Assembly: GCF_036026595.1 (NCBI RefSeq)
Contig: NZ_JARZFX010000004.1
Coordinates: 248,001 to 312,000, forward strand
DNA length: 64,000 nt
Source: Virgibacillus_P tibetensis
GTDB lineage: Bacteria; Bacillota; Bacilli; Bacillales; Amphibacillaceae
Direction of reading: 5' to 3'
This document shows, in pieces, positions 36,060 to 45,210 of the stretch (positions are counted from its first letter, which is position 1; each line of letters begins with the position of its first letter). Under the pieces are notes generated by a model. The model was not told where the DNA came from. It saw nothing but the letters and a program-made list of their open reading frames with translations, and did no database searches. The position numbers were made by a program, and so were the translations under genes.

Positions 36060-36854
36060 ATGCTTAAAATTAAGGACATTTCAACCACTTTTAATGAAGG
36101 TACACCAGATGAAAAGAAAGCATTACAGGACATTAATCTGGAATTGAAAAAAGGCGAATTCGTTACAGTTATCGGAAGTAATGGAGCCGGGAAGTCAACG
36201 TTGATGAACGTGGTATCCGGAAACCAGGCACCCGACGTTGGTGATGTATTTATTAATGACAAGCAAGTTGTATACCTGCCTGAATATAAGCGCTCTGCCT
36301 TTATAGGCCGCGTATTTCAAGACCCAATGGCAGGGACAGCGCCGTCAATGACAATTGAAGAAAATTTAGCAATGGCTTATGCTCGAAATAAAAAAAGAAA
36401 GCTAAAACCAGGAGTGACCAAAAAGCGTAAAGATTTGTTTAGAGAATACTTGACCACATTGAATTTAGGGTTGGAAGATCGCTTATCAGCCAAGGTTGGT
36501 TTTCTTTCTGGTGGGGAACGACAGGCGCTTTCACTATTAATGGCTACTTTCACTGAACCAAACATTTTGCTGCTGGATGAGCACACTGCTGCATTGGATC
36601 CATCCAGGGCAGAGTTAATTACAAAACTTACAAGAGATGTCGTAAGTAAATTCGGCTTAACCACACTAATGGTGACACATAATATGCAACAGGCACTGGA
36701 TTTAGGCAGCCGATTAATTATGATGGATAAAGGACAAATCATTTTTGACGTGCAAGGGGAAGAAAAGCGCAATCTAACTATTGAAGACTTGCTTCAGGAA
36801 TTTAAGCGAATAAGAGGAAAACAGTTTGAGAGTGATCGTGCAGTATTAGGTTAA
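36060..36854 (+). CDS. ABC transporter ATP-binding protein (TrpZ-like)
   Basis: 264 residues. Walker A GSNGAGKST near residue 41, ABC signature LSGGERQALSLLMA near 148, Walker B NILLLDEHTAALDP near 170 and the switch His in MVTHNMQQAL. It energises the importer with the permease, whose stop codon lies one base before this start. No further gene of the set follows. Confidence 0.92.
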   Translation: MLKIKDISTTFNEGTPDEKKALQDINLELKKGEFVTVIGSNGAGKSTLMNVVSGNQAPDVGDVFINDKQVVYLPEYKRSAFIGRVFQDPMAGTAPSMTIEENLAMAYARNKKRKLKPGVTKKRKDLFREYLTTLNLGLEDRLSAKVGFLSGGERQALSLLMATFTEPNILLLDEHTAALDPSRAELITKLTRDVVSKFGLTTLMVTHNMQQALDLGSRLIMMDKGQIIFDVQGEEKRNLTIEDLLQEFKRIRGKQFESDRAVLG

Positions 36855-36989
36855 GGCTTATAGGTTATATGAGTGCAGGAGCATATATTTGTTCCTGTGT
36901 TTTTTACTTTTAGACAGCAGAAAAAACATGCGAAATAAAATAACCGCATGCTAATCCTGTTTTCTAAAGTATTTGTTGATATAAACTGC

Positions 36990-37155
36990 GACGTAATTCG
37001 AAACTGGCGACTCCGATACGAAAATACCCTTCGCATTCTAGCGGGCTGTCTGCGAGACCTATGACCAACGCCGACACTAGAACGAAATGTACGTCAAAAC
37101 AGCATGTGTCATGGAAGATGGAGTATTCTGCCGGAGCGAACTTATACACTCAACC
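36990..37155. repeat. Decayed member of the interspersed repeat family
   Basis: Shares CCTATGACCAACGCCGACACTA (37058-37079, as at 25739) and GAGTATTCTGCCGGAGCGAA (37121-37140, as at 45465 and, with changes, within the 240-bp elements). The 312-base gap between the ATPase gene and gdhA holds little else; no gene is seen. Confidence 0.6.
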
Positions 37156-37166
37156 GTATTTTTTAA

Positions 37167-38552
37167 TTAAACAACACCTTGTTCCATCATTGCATCAGCT
37201 ACTTTTTGAAATCCTGCAATGTTAGCACCTGCTATAAGATTACCCTCTTGATCAAATTCTTTTGCAGCAATGATGCAGTTTTGATAAATGGTTTTCATAA
37301 TCCCCTGCAACTGTGCATCTACTTCTTCAAAGCTCCAGGACATTCGCATGCTGTTTTGTGCCATTTCCAGAGAGGAAACCGCTACACCACCAGCATTTAC
37401 AGCTTTAGATGGTCCCACTAAAATGCCGTTATCCAGAAACACGTCAATCGCTTCTGACGTATTAGGCATATTAGCTCCCTCAGCAATTGCTTTAACGCCG
37501 TTTGCCACTAGCTGAGTGGCAGCATTTTCATCAATTTCATTTTGTGTAGCACAAGGTAACGCAACATCACAGGCAATGGACCAGATGCCTGAACAGCCAT
37601 CGAAATACTGGGCTTGAGGATGAGTATATAAATATTCATTGATTCTGTTGCTATCCTCTTCTTTAATTTGTTTAATTGTATTTATATCAATACCATTCTC
37701 ATCGAATATATACCCATCAGAATCACTGCAGGCAACTACCTTTGCACCTAGTTGTATTGCCTTCTCCATAGCGTAGATCGATACATTTCCTGATCCAGAA
37801 ACAACTAGCGTGCTCCCATTGAGGGACAACCCTTTTTGCTTTAGCATCTCTTCAACAAAGTATATTGCACCATAACCGGTTGCTTCTTTTCGTGCGAGAC
37901 TGCCACCATAACCGAGGCCTTTTCCTGTTAAAACCCCTGCCTCAAAGCTGCCACGGATCTTTTTATACTGACCAAACATATATCCAACCTCTTTAGCACC
38001 AACACCAATGTCACCTGCTGGAATATCAGTATCTGGACCGATGTACTTTGCAAGTTCAGTCATGAAGCTTTGACAAAAGCGCATGATCTCATTATCAGAT
38101 TTCCCTTTTGGGTCAAAGTCAGCTCCACCTTTTCCGCCGCCGATAGGTTGCCCTGTAAGCGAGTTTTTAAGCGTCTGCTGTAGCCCCAGGAATTTTACAA
38201 TACTTAAATTAACGGACGGATGAAAGCGTAATCCACCCTTATAGGGACCAAGTGCACTATTGTATTGCACTCGAAAACCACGGTTTACTTTTACCATACC
38301 ATTGTCATCTACCCATGGAACACGAAAGGTTATTACACGTTCTGGTTCAACGAGTTGCTCTAATATACCTTTTTCCATATATGTAGGGTTTTTAGTGAAG
38401 ACAGGGAGTAGGGATTTGAAGATGGAACGGACAGCTTGCAGAAATTCCTTTTCGTTAGGATTACGTATTTCAACCGACTCATAAACTTGATTCATATACG
38501 TTTGTGCGTCTGTTAGGTCATTTGCGTCTTGTTTATTTTTTAATAAATTCAT
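37167..38552 (-). CDS. gdhA: Glutamate dehydrogenase, hexameric GdhA type
   Basis: 461 residues, the length of the NADP-preferring bacterial GdhA. Diagnostic blocks: GGLRFHPSVNLSIVKFLGLQQTLKNSL, PIGGGKGGADFDPKGKSD with the catalytic Lys, DTDIPAGDIGVGAKEVGYMFGQ and the nucleotide fold LVVSGSGNVSIYAMEKA. It links 2-oxoglutarate and ammonium to glutamate. It is transcribed away from a GltC-like regulator 159 bases away. GAGGAGG lies about 14 bases before ATG, a wide spacing. Confidence 0.94.
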   Translation of the reverse strand: MNLLKNKQDANDLTDAQTYMNQVYESVEIRNPNEKEFLQAVRSIFKSLLPVFTKNPTYMEKGILEQLVEPERVITFRVPWVDDNGMVKVNRGFRVQYNSALGPYKGGLRFHPSVNLSIVKFLGLQQTLKNSLTGQPIGGGKGGADFDPKGKSDNEIMRFCQSFMTELAKYIGPDTDIPAGDIGVGAKEVGYMFGQYKKIRGSFEAGVLTGKGLGYGGSLARKEATGYGAIYFVEEMLKQKGLSLNGSTLVVSGSGNVSIYAMEKAIQLGAKVVACSDSDGYIFDENGIDINTIKQIKEEDSNRINEYLYTHPQAQYFDGCSGIWSIACDVALPCATQNEIDENAATQLVANGVKAIAEGANMPNTSEAIDVFLDNGILVGPSKAVNAGGVAVSSLEMAQNSMRMSWSFEEVDAQLQGIMKTIYQNCIIAAKEFDQEGNLIAGANIAGFQKVADAMMEQGVV

Positions 38553-38711
38553 AATGGCAACTTGGACCTCCTCTTATATATTAGGTATCACTATAAAACG
38601 TAAATTATAGAATATTCCGTTACAATTCTACAGCAAGGAATCAATCTAAACAATATGAATTGTAGATATAATCAATGCTGATATGAGATAATAGAGATAG
38701 AGGTGATGTTC

Positions 38712-39617
38712 TTGGAATTAAGACAAATTAAGTATTTTATTGAAGTTGCTAAGCGAGAGCATGTTACAGAAGCTGCTGATTCTTTACATGTAGCACAGTC
38801 TGCAGTAAGTCGCCAAGTTTTTAATCTAGAGGCAGAGCTTGGTGTGGACCTATTTGTACGAGAAGGACGTAATGTAAGGCTAACACCAATAGGACGTGTT
38901 TTTTTAGATCATATGGAGCAGGCAATCAATGTAATTGACGATGCCAGACAAGTTGTAGAAGAATATACGGACCCAGAAAAAGGAACCATCCACATTGGTT
39001 TTCCAGGAAGCCTAGCCACTTACATTTTACCTACAGCCATTTCGGTTTTCAGAGATCGGTATCCACATGTGAAATTTAAATTAAAGCAGGATTCTTATTA
39101 TGAGTTGGAAAAAGGCGTTATAAAAGGGGATATTAATATGGCGATACTAGGCCCTATTCCCGATAATAAAAAGAAATTGAGAGCAACAATTCTATTTACA
39201 GAAAATATTGTAGGGCTTATACCAGTAAGCCATCCCCTTGCTGACCAGAAGACGGTTAAGCTTAATCAATTGCGGAAGCAGCCATTTGTTATGTTTCCTT
39301 CAGGATATGTTTTACGTGATCTGATTACAGATACCTGTAAACAACAAGGCTTCGAGCCGGAAATCGTGTTTGAAGGCCAGGATATTGATGCAATTAAGGG
39401 GCTCGTTTCCGCAGGGCTGGGTGTATCGCTAATCCCGGAAATTACATTAGTGGATAGTTTGCCCCGTGCAACAGTTAGTATACCTATTACTGATCCGAGT
39501 ATTACTCGAACGGTTGGAGTTATCGTACCGGCAGATCGTAAACTTTTACCAACAGAGAAACTTTTCTATGAATTTCTACAAGAGTTCTTCAAACGGTTGG
39601 AAAGTTTTCAAAATTAA
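38712..39617 (+). CDS. gltC: LysR-family regulator, GltC-like
   Basis: 301 residues from TTG 38712, giving MELRQIKYFIEV as in Bacillus GltC; ATG 38706 and GTG 38703 in frame are alternatives. The N-terminal helix-turn-helix (EHVTEAADSLHVAQSAVSRQ) and the effector domain (GTIHIGFPGSLATYILPT, DIDAIKGLVSAGLGVSLIPE) follow GltC closely. GltC activates the glutamate synthase genes gltAB in Bacillus subtilis according to nitrogen and carbon state. Here its divergent neighbour is gdhA, so gdhA is the likely target. Confidence 0.87.
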   Translation: MELRQIKYFIEVAKREHVTEAADSLHVAQSAVSRQVFNLEAELGVDLFVREGRNVRLTPIGRVFLDHMEQAINVIDDARQVVEEYTDPEKGTIHIGFPGSLATYILPTAISVFRDRYPHVKFKLKQDSYYELEKGVIKGDINMAILGPIPDNKKKLRATILFTENIVGLIPVSHPLADQKTVKLNQLRKQPFVMFPSGYVLRDLITDTCKQQGFEPEIVFEGQDIDAIKGLVSAGLGVSLIPEITLVDSLPRATVSIPITDPSITRTVGVIVPADRKLLPTEKLFYEFLQEFFKRLESFQN

Positions 39618-39729
39618 TGGTGTAAATGTATAAAAATATTGTTTCTTGATTGCATTCTATTATTTAATATGATAGGCTTTACATACAATATATTGGTAAT
39701 TAATACTAATCAAGTACTATATATAGTGT

Positions 39730-39908
39730 TACAAGTTAGGTGACAATTATCTGTCTTAAAAGGGAATCCAGTGAAATGCTGGAACTGCCCCCGCAACTGT
39801 AAGTGTGGACGAACGAGTATTCCACTGTATCGAGTGCTTAGCGGCATCGTTACGGGAAGGGCTTTAGTAGGTTGGAAGCACGAGTCAGGAGACCTGCCAA
39901 AACTTGTA
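39730..39908 (+). ncRNA. Cobalamin (B12) riboswitch
   Basis: Recognisable conserved parts in order: GGTGACA after the 5' arm, GGGAATCCAGTGAAA, CTGGAACTGCCCCCGCAACTG, GAAGGGC, and the B12 box AGTCAGGAGACCTGCC (39883-39898). The closing helix pairs ACAAGTT (39731-39737) with AACTTGT (39901-39907). It precedes a terminator and the class I ribonucleotide reductase operon, so adenosylcobalamin should switch these genes off. Confidence 0.95.
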
Positions 39909-39978
39909 GTTTCATTTCTCCGGGGTGAGAGAAGATGAAGCGATAGAGTTCCAGATAGATGAATTCTGTCGTTTTATG

Positions 39979-40010
39979 ACCGTTCACCCAGGGGGAAGAG
40001 CGGTTTTTTT
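39979..40010 (+). terminator. Riboswitch-controlled terminator
   Basis: ACCGTTCACCC pairs with GGGGGAAGAGCGGT with small defects, followed by seven T residues (40004-40010). It lies between the cobalamin aptamer and the nrd ribosome site, the expected place for the expression platform. Confidence 0.75.
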
Positions 40011-40058
40011 ACGTTTAACCCCCATTTTACCGTGGTTTATATTAAAGGAGGTTCTATC

Positions 40059-42293
40059 ATGCTTACAACGATTACAACGAATAAAGAGGATCTTATTCAA
40101 ATTATTGACAATGCAGCAGTTGATTTAGTCATCGATACAGAAAAATATAAGGAAAAAGCTTTAAAAACAATTCAACCGGACGCATCGCTGGAGCGAATTA
40201 CGGATGTATTGGTGAAAAATGCATTGGAAAATATTGATGAGGCAAATACCGAATGGACTTTTCTGGCAAGCAGAATATATTTACAGGATCTATATCGAAA
40301 AGCAGCAGAAAACCGTGACTATGATCCTGCGGCACGTTATGGCAATTTTTATGACCTGCTTAGCACGCTGACTGAAAAGGGTATTTATGCTGGAAACATT
40401 CTTGAAAAATATGAAGAAGAAGAAGTCAGTTATTTTGAAAAAATAATGGAACCGGAAAGAGATTTGCTATTTAACTATTTAGGATTATACACCATCTCTA
40501 CACGATACCTTGCAACAGATCATAATAAAAATACATACGAATTACCACAAGAGCGTTGGATGGTTATTGCAATGTACCTTATGCAGGATGAAGACATTGC
40601 ACACCGTAAACAGCATGTGGCAGAAGCGTACTGGGCGTTGAGTAATCTATATATGACGGTCGCCACCCCTACCTTGACTAACGCAGGTAAGACACACGGT
40701 CAATTGTCCAGTTGTTTCATTGATACTGTGGATGACAGCCTGCAATCGATTTATGACAGTAATACCGATATTGCCAAGCTTTCCAAAAATGGGGGAGGCA
40801 TTGGCGTATACATGGGGAAGATCCGCGGACGCGGGAGTGCGATTAAGGGTTATAAAGGGATGTCCAGCGGAGTTGTGCCATGGATTAAGCAATTAAACAA
40901 CACGGCAGTTAACGTGGACCAGCTGGGGACAAGAAAAGGCGCAATCGCTATTTATTTAGATATATGGCATATTGATATTGAGAATTTCCTTGATCTTAAA
41001 TTGAATAACGGGGATGAACGTATGCGTGCCCATGATATATTCACAGGTGTATGCCTGCCGGATTATTTTATGGAGCAGGTGGACAAGCGTGGGGATTGGT
41101 ATTTATTCGATCCGCATGAAGTACGTCAGGTTATGGGATATTCTTTGGAGGATTTCTTTGATGAAGAAAAAGGCGATGGAGTGTGGCGAAAGAAATATAA
41201 GGAGTGTGTGGAATCCGATCTTCTTTCAAAAAAATCTGTGCCTGCTATCGCCCTGATGAAACGGATTATGAAATCACAGCTTGAATCTGGCACACCATAT
41301 ATGTTTTATCGTGATGAAGTCAACAGGCAAAACAGTAATGAGCATAAAGGAATGATTTATTGTTCTAATTTATGTACTGAAATTACCCAGAATCAATCAC
41401 CGACAGAGTTTATGGAAGAATTCGTTGAGAATGAAAATACAATCGTCAAAAAGTACAAGGCAGGCGATTATGTCGTTTGTAATTTGAGCTCAATTAATCT
41501 AGGAAAAGCAGTTCCAGATCAAGTGCTGGAACGATTAATAAAGATTCAGGTTCGGATGCTGGATAATGTAATCGATATAAATACATTACCTATTAAACAG
41601 ACGCAACTTACCAATCAGAAGTATCGGGCAATAGGACTCGGGACATTCGGCTGGCATCACCTGCTCGCACTTAAAAACATTAAATGGGAAACAGAAAATG
41701 CAGTTGAATACGCTGATGAATTGTATGAAAGAATAGCTTATTTAACCGTGAAAAATAGTATGGAGTTAAGCAAGGAAAAAGGGGCTTATCCATCTTTTGA
41801 AGGTAGTAAGTGGAGTACTGGATCCTACTTTACTGCAAAAGGCTATACGGATGATAAATGGGTATCGCTAATGAATGAGGTAAAGGATAATGGGATGCGA
41901 AATGGCTACCTGATGGCAGTAGCCCCGAACTCGACAACAGCAATGATAGCTGGCTCAACTGCAAGTATTGATCCGATCTTTAAAGCGTTTTACAACGAGG
42001 AGAAAAAGGATTTTAAAATTCCAACTACGGCACCTGATCTCTCACATAAAACCTATGATAATTACCGGAGATCTGCTTATATTCTTGATCAGCGCTGGTC
42101 GATTAAACAAAATGCAGCAAGGCAGAAGCATATTGACCAAAGCCTTTCATTTAACTTTTATGTGCCAAACACAATAAAGGCGTCAGTTCTACTAGATCTT
42201 CACCTTCAGGCATGGAGAGAAGGTCTGAAAACTACGTACTATGTTCGTTCCACCTCAAATGATGTCGAAGAATGTGAGTGGTGTGAAAGTTGA
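40059..42293 (+). CDS. nrdE: Class I ribonucleoside-diphosphate reductase alpha subunit
   Basis: 744 residues from ATG 40059, behind AAAGGAGG. It reduces ribonucleoside diphosphates in the cytosol using a thiyl radical. Seen are PTLTNAGKTHGQLSSCFI with the first redox Cys, NGGGIGVYMGKIRGRGS, the active-site YCSNLCTEI, NLSSINLG, the allosteric/finger region GTFGWHHLLA and PNSTTAMIAGSTASIDP, and a C-terminal CEWC pair for re-reduction. The N-terminal ~90 residues resemble only loosely an ATP cone. It is the first gene of a three-gene operon under the cobalamin riboswitch. NrdE versus NrdA naming is uncertain. Confidence 0.93.
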   Translation: MLTTITTNKEDLIQIIDNAAVDLVIDTEKYKEKALKTIQPDASLERITDVLVKNALENIDEANTEWTFLASRIYLQDLYRKAAENRDYDPAARYGNFYDLLSTLTEKGIYAGNILEKYEEEEVSYFEKIMEPERDLLFNYLGLYTISTRYLATDHNKNTYELPQERWMVIAMYLMQDEDIAHRKQHVAEAYWALSNLYMTVATPTLTNAGKTHGQLSSCFIDTVDDSLQSIYDSNTDIAKLSKNGGGIGVYMGKIRGRGSAIKGYKGMSSGVVPWIKQLNNTAVNVDQLGTRKGAIAIYLDIWHIDIENFLDLKLNNGDERMRAHDIFTGVCLPDYFMEQVDKRGDWYLFDPHEVRQVMGYSLEDFFDEEKGDGVWRKKYKECVESDLLSKKSVPAIALMKRIMKSQLESGTPYMFYRDEVNRQNSNEHKGMIYCSNLCTEITQNQSPTEFMEEFVENENTIVKKYKAGDYVVCNLSSINLGKAVPDQVLERLIKIQVRMLDNVIDINTLPIKQTQLTNQKYRAIGLGTFGWHHLLALKNIKWETENAVEYADELYERIAYLTVKNSMELSKEKGAYPSFEGSKWSTGSYFTAKGYTDDKWVSLMNEVKDNGMRNGYLMAVAPNSTTAMIAGSTASIDPIFKAFYNEEKKDFKIPTTAPDLSHKTYDNYRRSAYILDQRWSIKQNAARQKHIDQSLSFNFYVPNTIKASVLLDLHLQAWREGLKTTYYVRSTSNDVEECEWCES

Positions 42294-42724
42294 AGGCATT
42301 AATCGCTTATTTGTCTTATAGCGGAAATACGGAAGAAGTAGCAGAGATTATTTCAAACAAATTGGTCACAGAGGATTTTCAAACTGATAGACATCGAATC
42401 GGCATTGACCCGCCGATTGATGCTTCTGATTATGATTATATTTTTATGGGAACTTTTACATGGGATATGGGGAAAACACCAGATGAATTCAAGGACTTCG
42501 TCTGGGAGGTAGGGTATAAACCAGCAAATGTTGCCGTGTTCGGGACGGGTGATACCCAATTTGGCGGGGACAATTTATTTTGTAAAGCAGTAGATAAGCT
42601 TGCTGCATTTTATGACAGTAAATGGGCTGGATTGAAAATTGAACAGTCCCCAAGAGGAAGCCAGGAACAAAAAGTAAGTAAATGGGTAGAAGGAGTGCTA
42701 CATCATGCAAAAAACCTTGCTTGA
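42290..42724 (+). CDS. Flavodoxin of the ribonucleotide reductase operon
   Basis: 144 residues. The FMN phosphate loop is YSGNTEEVAE at residues 10-19, with GTFTWDMGKTPDEF and FGTGDTQFGGDNLFCKAVD contacting the flavin, as in Bacillus YkuN/YkuP flavodoxins. It starts with TTG 42290 inside the alpha stop codon and overlaps the beta gene by 20 bases. It occupies the place of NrdI and may activate the beta-subunit cofactor or reduce the enzyme; that role is inference. Confidence 0.87.
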   Translation: MKALIAYLSYSGNTEEVAEIISNKLVTEDFQTDRHRIGIDPPIDASDYDYIFMGTFTWDMGKTPDEFKDFVWEVGYKPANVAVFGTGDTQFGGDNLFCKAVDKLAAFYDSKWAGLKIEQSPRGSQEQKVSKWVEGVLHHAKNLA

Positions 42725-43748
42725 AAGAGCAAAAACATTAGAGCCACTGCATCCGAATAAATCTACAGGTCTATTCGGTGGGGAATCAAGCGGTATATTG
42801 AACTGGAATGATATAGCTTACCCACATTGGTATAAAATATATAAGCGGCTTATCGGTAATTATTGGCAGGCAGATGAGGTTAACATGGCAGGAGATGTAA
42901 AGCAGTTCTCCTCCTTAACCAAATCGGAAAAAGATGCTTATTTAAAAATAATTGGATTACTCTCGACATTAGATGGACCACAGACAAGGACTGCATTGCT
43001 TTTATCGTTGTATGCGACAGATGCGTCTGTTCAATCCATTATGGCAGTCATTGCACAACAGGAAGCGGTTCATAATGAAAGCTATTCGTATGTATTATCA
43101 TCCATCGTATCACTTGATGAACAGAACGAGGCGTTTCAGCTGGGGAGAAAAGATCCTGTTTTGCTAAAGAGGAATGAGAATTTAATTAAGCAATATAACG
43201 ATTTTGTTGATGACCCAAGTGTGGAAAATATTTTGAAAACACTTGTCTACACTTCTTTATTGGAAGGAATGTTCTTTTATTCAGGCTTTGCATTCTTCTA
43301 TAATTTAGCGCGGCATAATAAAATGGTTGGTACCTCAACAATGATTAGTTATATTAACCGGGATGAGCTAGAGCATGGGCGGTTCATCGCAGAGTTATTT
43401 CGTGCGACGCTAGCAGAAAACCCTGAACATAACTCGGAAGAATTGATAACATGGGTCTACGATCATTTTAAAGAATCTGTAGAGCTGGAAATTGAGTGGT
43501 CTACGTACGTATTGGAAGATGTCGAGGGTATAGATCTTGATGAAATGGCTGGTTATATTAAATATCGGGCAAATAAAATGATACGCATGATGGGCCTGAA
43601 TGACATTTACCCAGAACATGTCGATAACCCAATGAAATGGATTCGTGCTTATGTGGATAACTTTGACGGAACGAAAACAGATTTCTTTGAGCAAAAGTCG
43701 AGACAATATACGAAGACGAGTGACTTAAATGGATTTGATGATCTTTAA
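42705..43748 (+). CDS. nrdF: Class I ribonucleoside-diphosphate reductase beta subunit
   Basis: 347 residues, the radical-generating ferritin-like subunit. All metal ligands can be placed: Asp in LSTLDGPQ, ExxH in QQEAVHNES with the radical Tyr four residues after His (HNESY), Glu in LLEGMFFYSGF, and ExxH in NRDELEHGRF. So it is a normal tyrosyl-radical dimetal type, not a metal-free variant. AGAAGGAG precedes ATG, which lies inside the flavodoxin gene. The operon ends 13 bases later in a strong hairpin. Confidence 0.94.
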   Translation: MQKTLLERAKTLEPLHPNKSTGLFGGESSGILNWNDIAYPHWYKIYKRLIGNYWQADEVNMAGDVKQFSSLTKSEKDAYLKIIGLLSTLDGPQTRTALLLSLYATDASVQSIMAVIAQQEAVHNESYSYVLSSIVSLDEQNEAFQLGRKDPVLLKRNENLIKQYNDFVDDPSVENILKTLVYTSLLEGMFFYSGFAFFYNLARHNKMVGTSTMISYINRDELEHGRFIAELFRATLAENPEHNSEELITWVYDHFKESVELEIEWSTYVLEDVEGIDLDEMAGYIKYRANKMIRMMGLNDIYPEHVDNPMKWIRAYVDNFDGTKTDFFEQKSRQYTKTSDLNGFDDL

Positions 43749-43760
43749 AAAGGTATAAAA

Positions 43761-43787
43761 AAGAAATCGGCATCATGCCGATTTCTT
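43761..43787. terminator. Bidirectional terminator after the nrd operon
   Basis: AAGAAATCGGCAT and ATGCCGATTTCTT form a 13-bp stem around one central base, with A-rich sequence left and T-rich right. It separates convergent genes. Confidence 0.88.
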
Positions 43788-43791
43788 TGCT

Positions 43792-45063
43792 TTATAGTTC
43801 ATCCAATAAAATTACTTCGCCAGTAACAGCATCGACCCCATGTGCACAATCGATCTTTCCACATAGAATATAGCTTCCCTGATCTTTGTCATATACGTAT
43901 ACAGGTGTGACTTCAAGGAGATCGCGAAGTTTGTCAAATGCTTGACCCTGTTTAGTAGTAGGTTCATCAGCTCTTTCGAAATGCTGAAACATATTCAGCA
44001 GCTCAATAGTATCGATATAATTCAGAGCCTTATAGGTATCCGCGTCCAGAATAACTTGAAGCTTACGCACAATGACACGGTTATCACGTAAAACAGGCTG
44101 GAGTTCAGCATATACATACCCATTTTCATATCGAAGTTCTTTTAATGACCATTTGCCACTATCTTCGGGGAAAACACGTTGTAAAAAGGATCTGGTTTCT
44201 GCAACAGCTTCTTCCTGGTCCGCTTCTGTTAATGGAAGCTTGTCTGGGTGATCTGTATCGGCCATAGCTTCTTCAATAGAAACTTCAGTTGATAAATCAG
44301 TTTCTGCAGGAATAAATGCTTCATCAACTGGATGTTCCCACTCCAGTACTACATCTTTTTTCACAAAAGATTTCTGCTTTTCTACTTCTTCAAATGAAAT
44401 TATTCGCTTGTCGTTGTTAGTTATAAAAGCAGTTGATATAGCATAAACAGGAAACCATTTTTCTTCTTCTTCCAAAGGCACTTCAAGCAGCCTGGACTGA
44501 GCTTGTGCGAAAGGCTCGACTTTATCAGGTGTAAGGGAGAAGGGTTCCCACTTAATTTGATCTTCGTGAGGGAAAACTCCGTCAATAGAAAATAAGGTAA
44601 GTTGCCCATTTTCATTAAATTCCACTTCAATGGTACCTACTGGATAAACAGTAATATTATCTACTGCAGCCTGGAAACTGACCGCGCCTTCTGCTTCATA
44701 GGACAGTAAAAACTGACGACCGAATTCCAGTCCAGTCATTTCTTCAACCCATTCAATAATTTTTTCATTATCGTCAGTGGGTTCAAGGAATTCCGCCTGA
44801 CTTGCGTATGAGACATCTTGAGCAAAGATTGCTCGCTTTACTGAATTGGTATGGATATCTATATCAATTACAGCAGTCCCGGAAGGATTGTAGTCACTAT
44901 CTGTGTAGTCTGTTTCGTTTGGAAACCATTCCATGCTTAACAAATAGGAAGTACGATGCAAGCTGCTTTTCTCACGGAAGATATGATGTCTTTTTAAATA
45001 ATAGTTATCTAAATTAAATTTCACTTTTGTATACTCAATTATTTCCTCAAGTTTTTCATTCAT
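43792..45063 (-). CDS. Conserved protein, possibly YcdB/YcdC-repeat type
   Basis: 423 residues from ATG 45063. No signal peptide or membrane helix. It is acidic and seems to hold two related halves that each contain a beta-rich unit with an N-terminal Glu-rich helix (residues ~1-190 with GTAVIDIDIHTNSVKRAIF, and ~250-420 with VYAELQPVLRDNRVIVRKLQVILDADTY), which recalls the YcdB/YcdC repeat proteins of Bacillus. An in-frame upstream ATG at 45126 has no ribosome site. No function is known to me and none is proposed. Confidence 0.7.
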   Translation of the reverse strand: MNEKLEEIIEYTKVKFNLDNYYLKRHHIFREKSSLHRTSYLLSMEWFPNETDYTDSDYNPSGTAVIDIDIHTNSVKRAIFAQDVSYASQAEFLEPTDDNEKIIEWVEEMTGLEFGRQFLLSYEAEGAVSFQAAVDNITVYPVGTIEVEFNENGQLTLFSIDGVFPHEDQIKWEPFSLTPDKVEPFAQAQSRLLEVPLEEEEKWFPVYAISTAFITNNDKRIISFEEVEKQKSFVKKDVVLEWEHPVDEAFIPAETDLSTEVSIEEAMADTDHPDKLPLTEADQEEAVAETRSFLQRVFPEDSGKWSLKELRYENGYVYAELQPVLRDNRVIVRKLQVILDADTYKALNYIDTIELLNMFQHFERADEPTTKQGQAFDKLRDLLEVTPVYVYDKDQGSYILCGKIDCAHGVDAVTGEVILLDEL

Positions 45064-45210
45064 AAATAAAACCCTCGCTTTTGTGCAATTTTCTTTAGTA
45101 TAACATTCACCCAATAACACATACATTTATGCCGTCTCTAATGCTATTTTTTAAAAGATTAGCACTGCAGTGTTGCTATACATTAAATGCATTTATACTT
45201 TTTTTACCTA

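Noticed and set aside
39925..40128. Small open frame behind the cobalamin riboswitch
   Set aside because: It runs through the terminator hairpin and the nrd ribosome site, has no ribosome site of its own and no protein-like composition.
42705..43748. Metal-free class Ie ribonucleotide reductase beta subunit
   Set aside because: All carboxylate and histidine ligands and the radical tyrosine are present.
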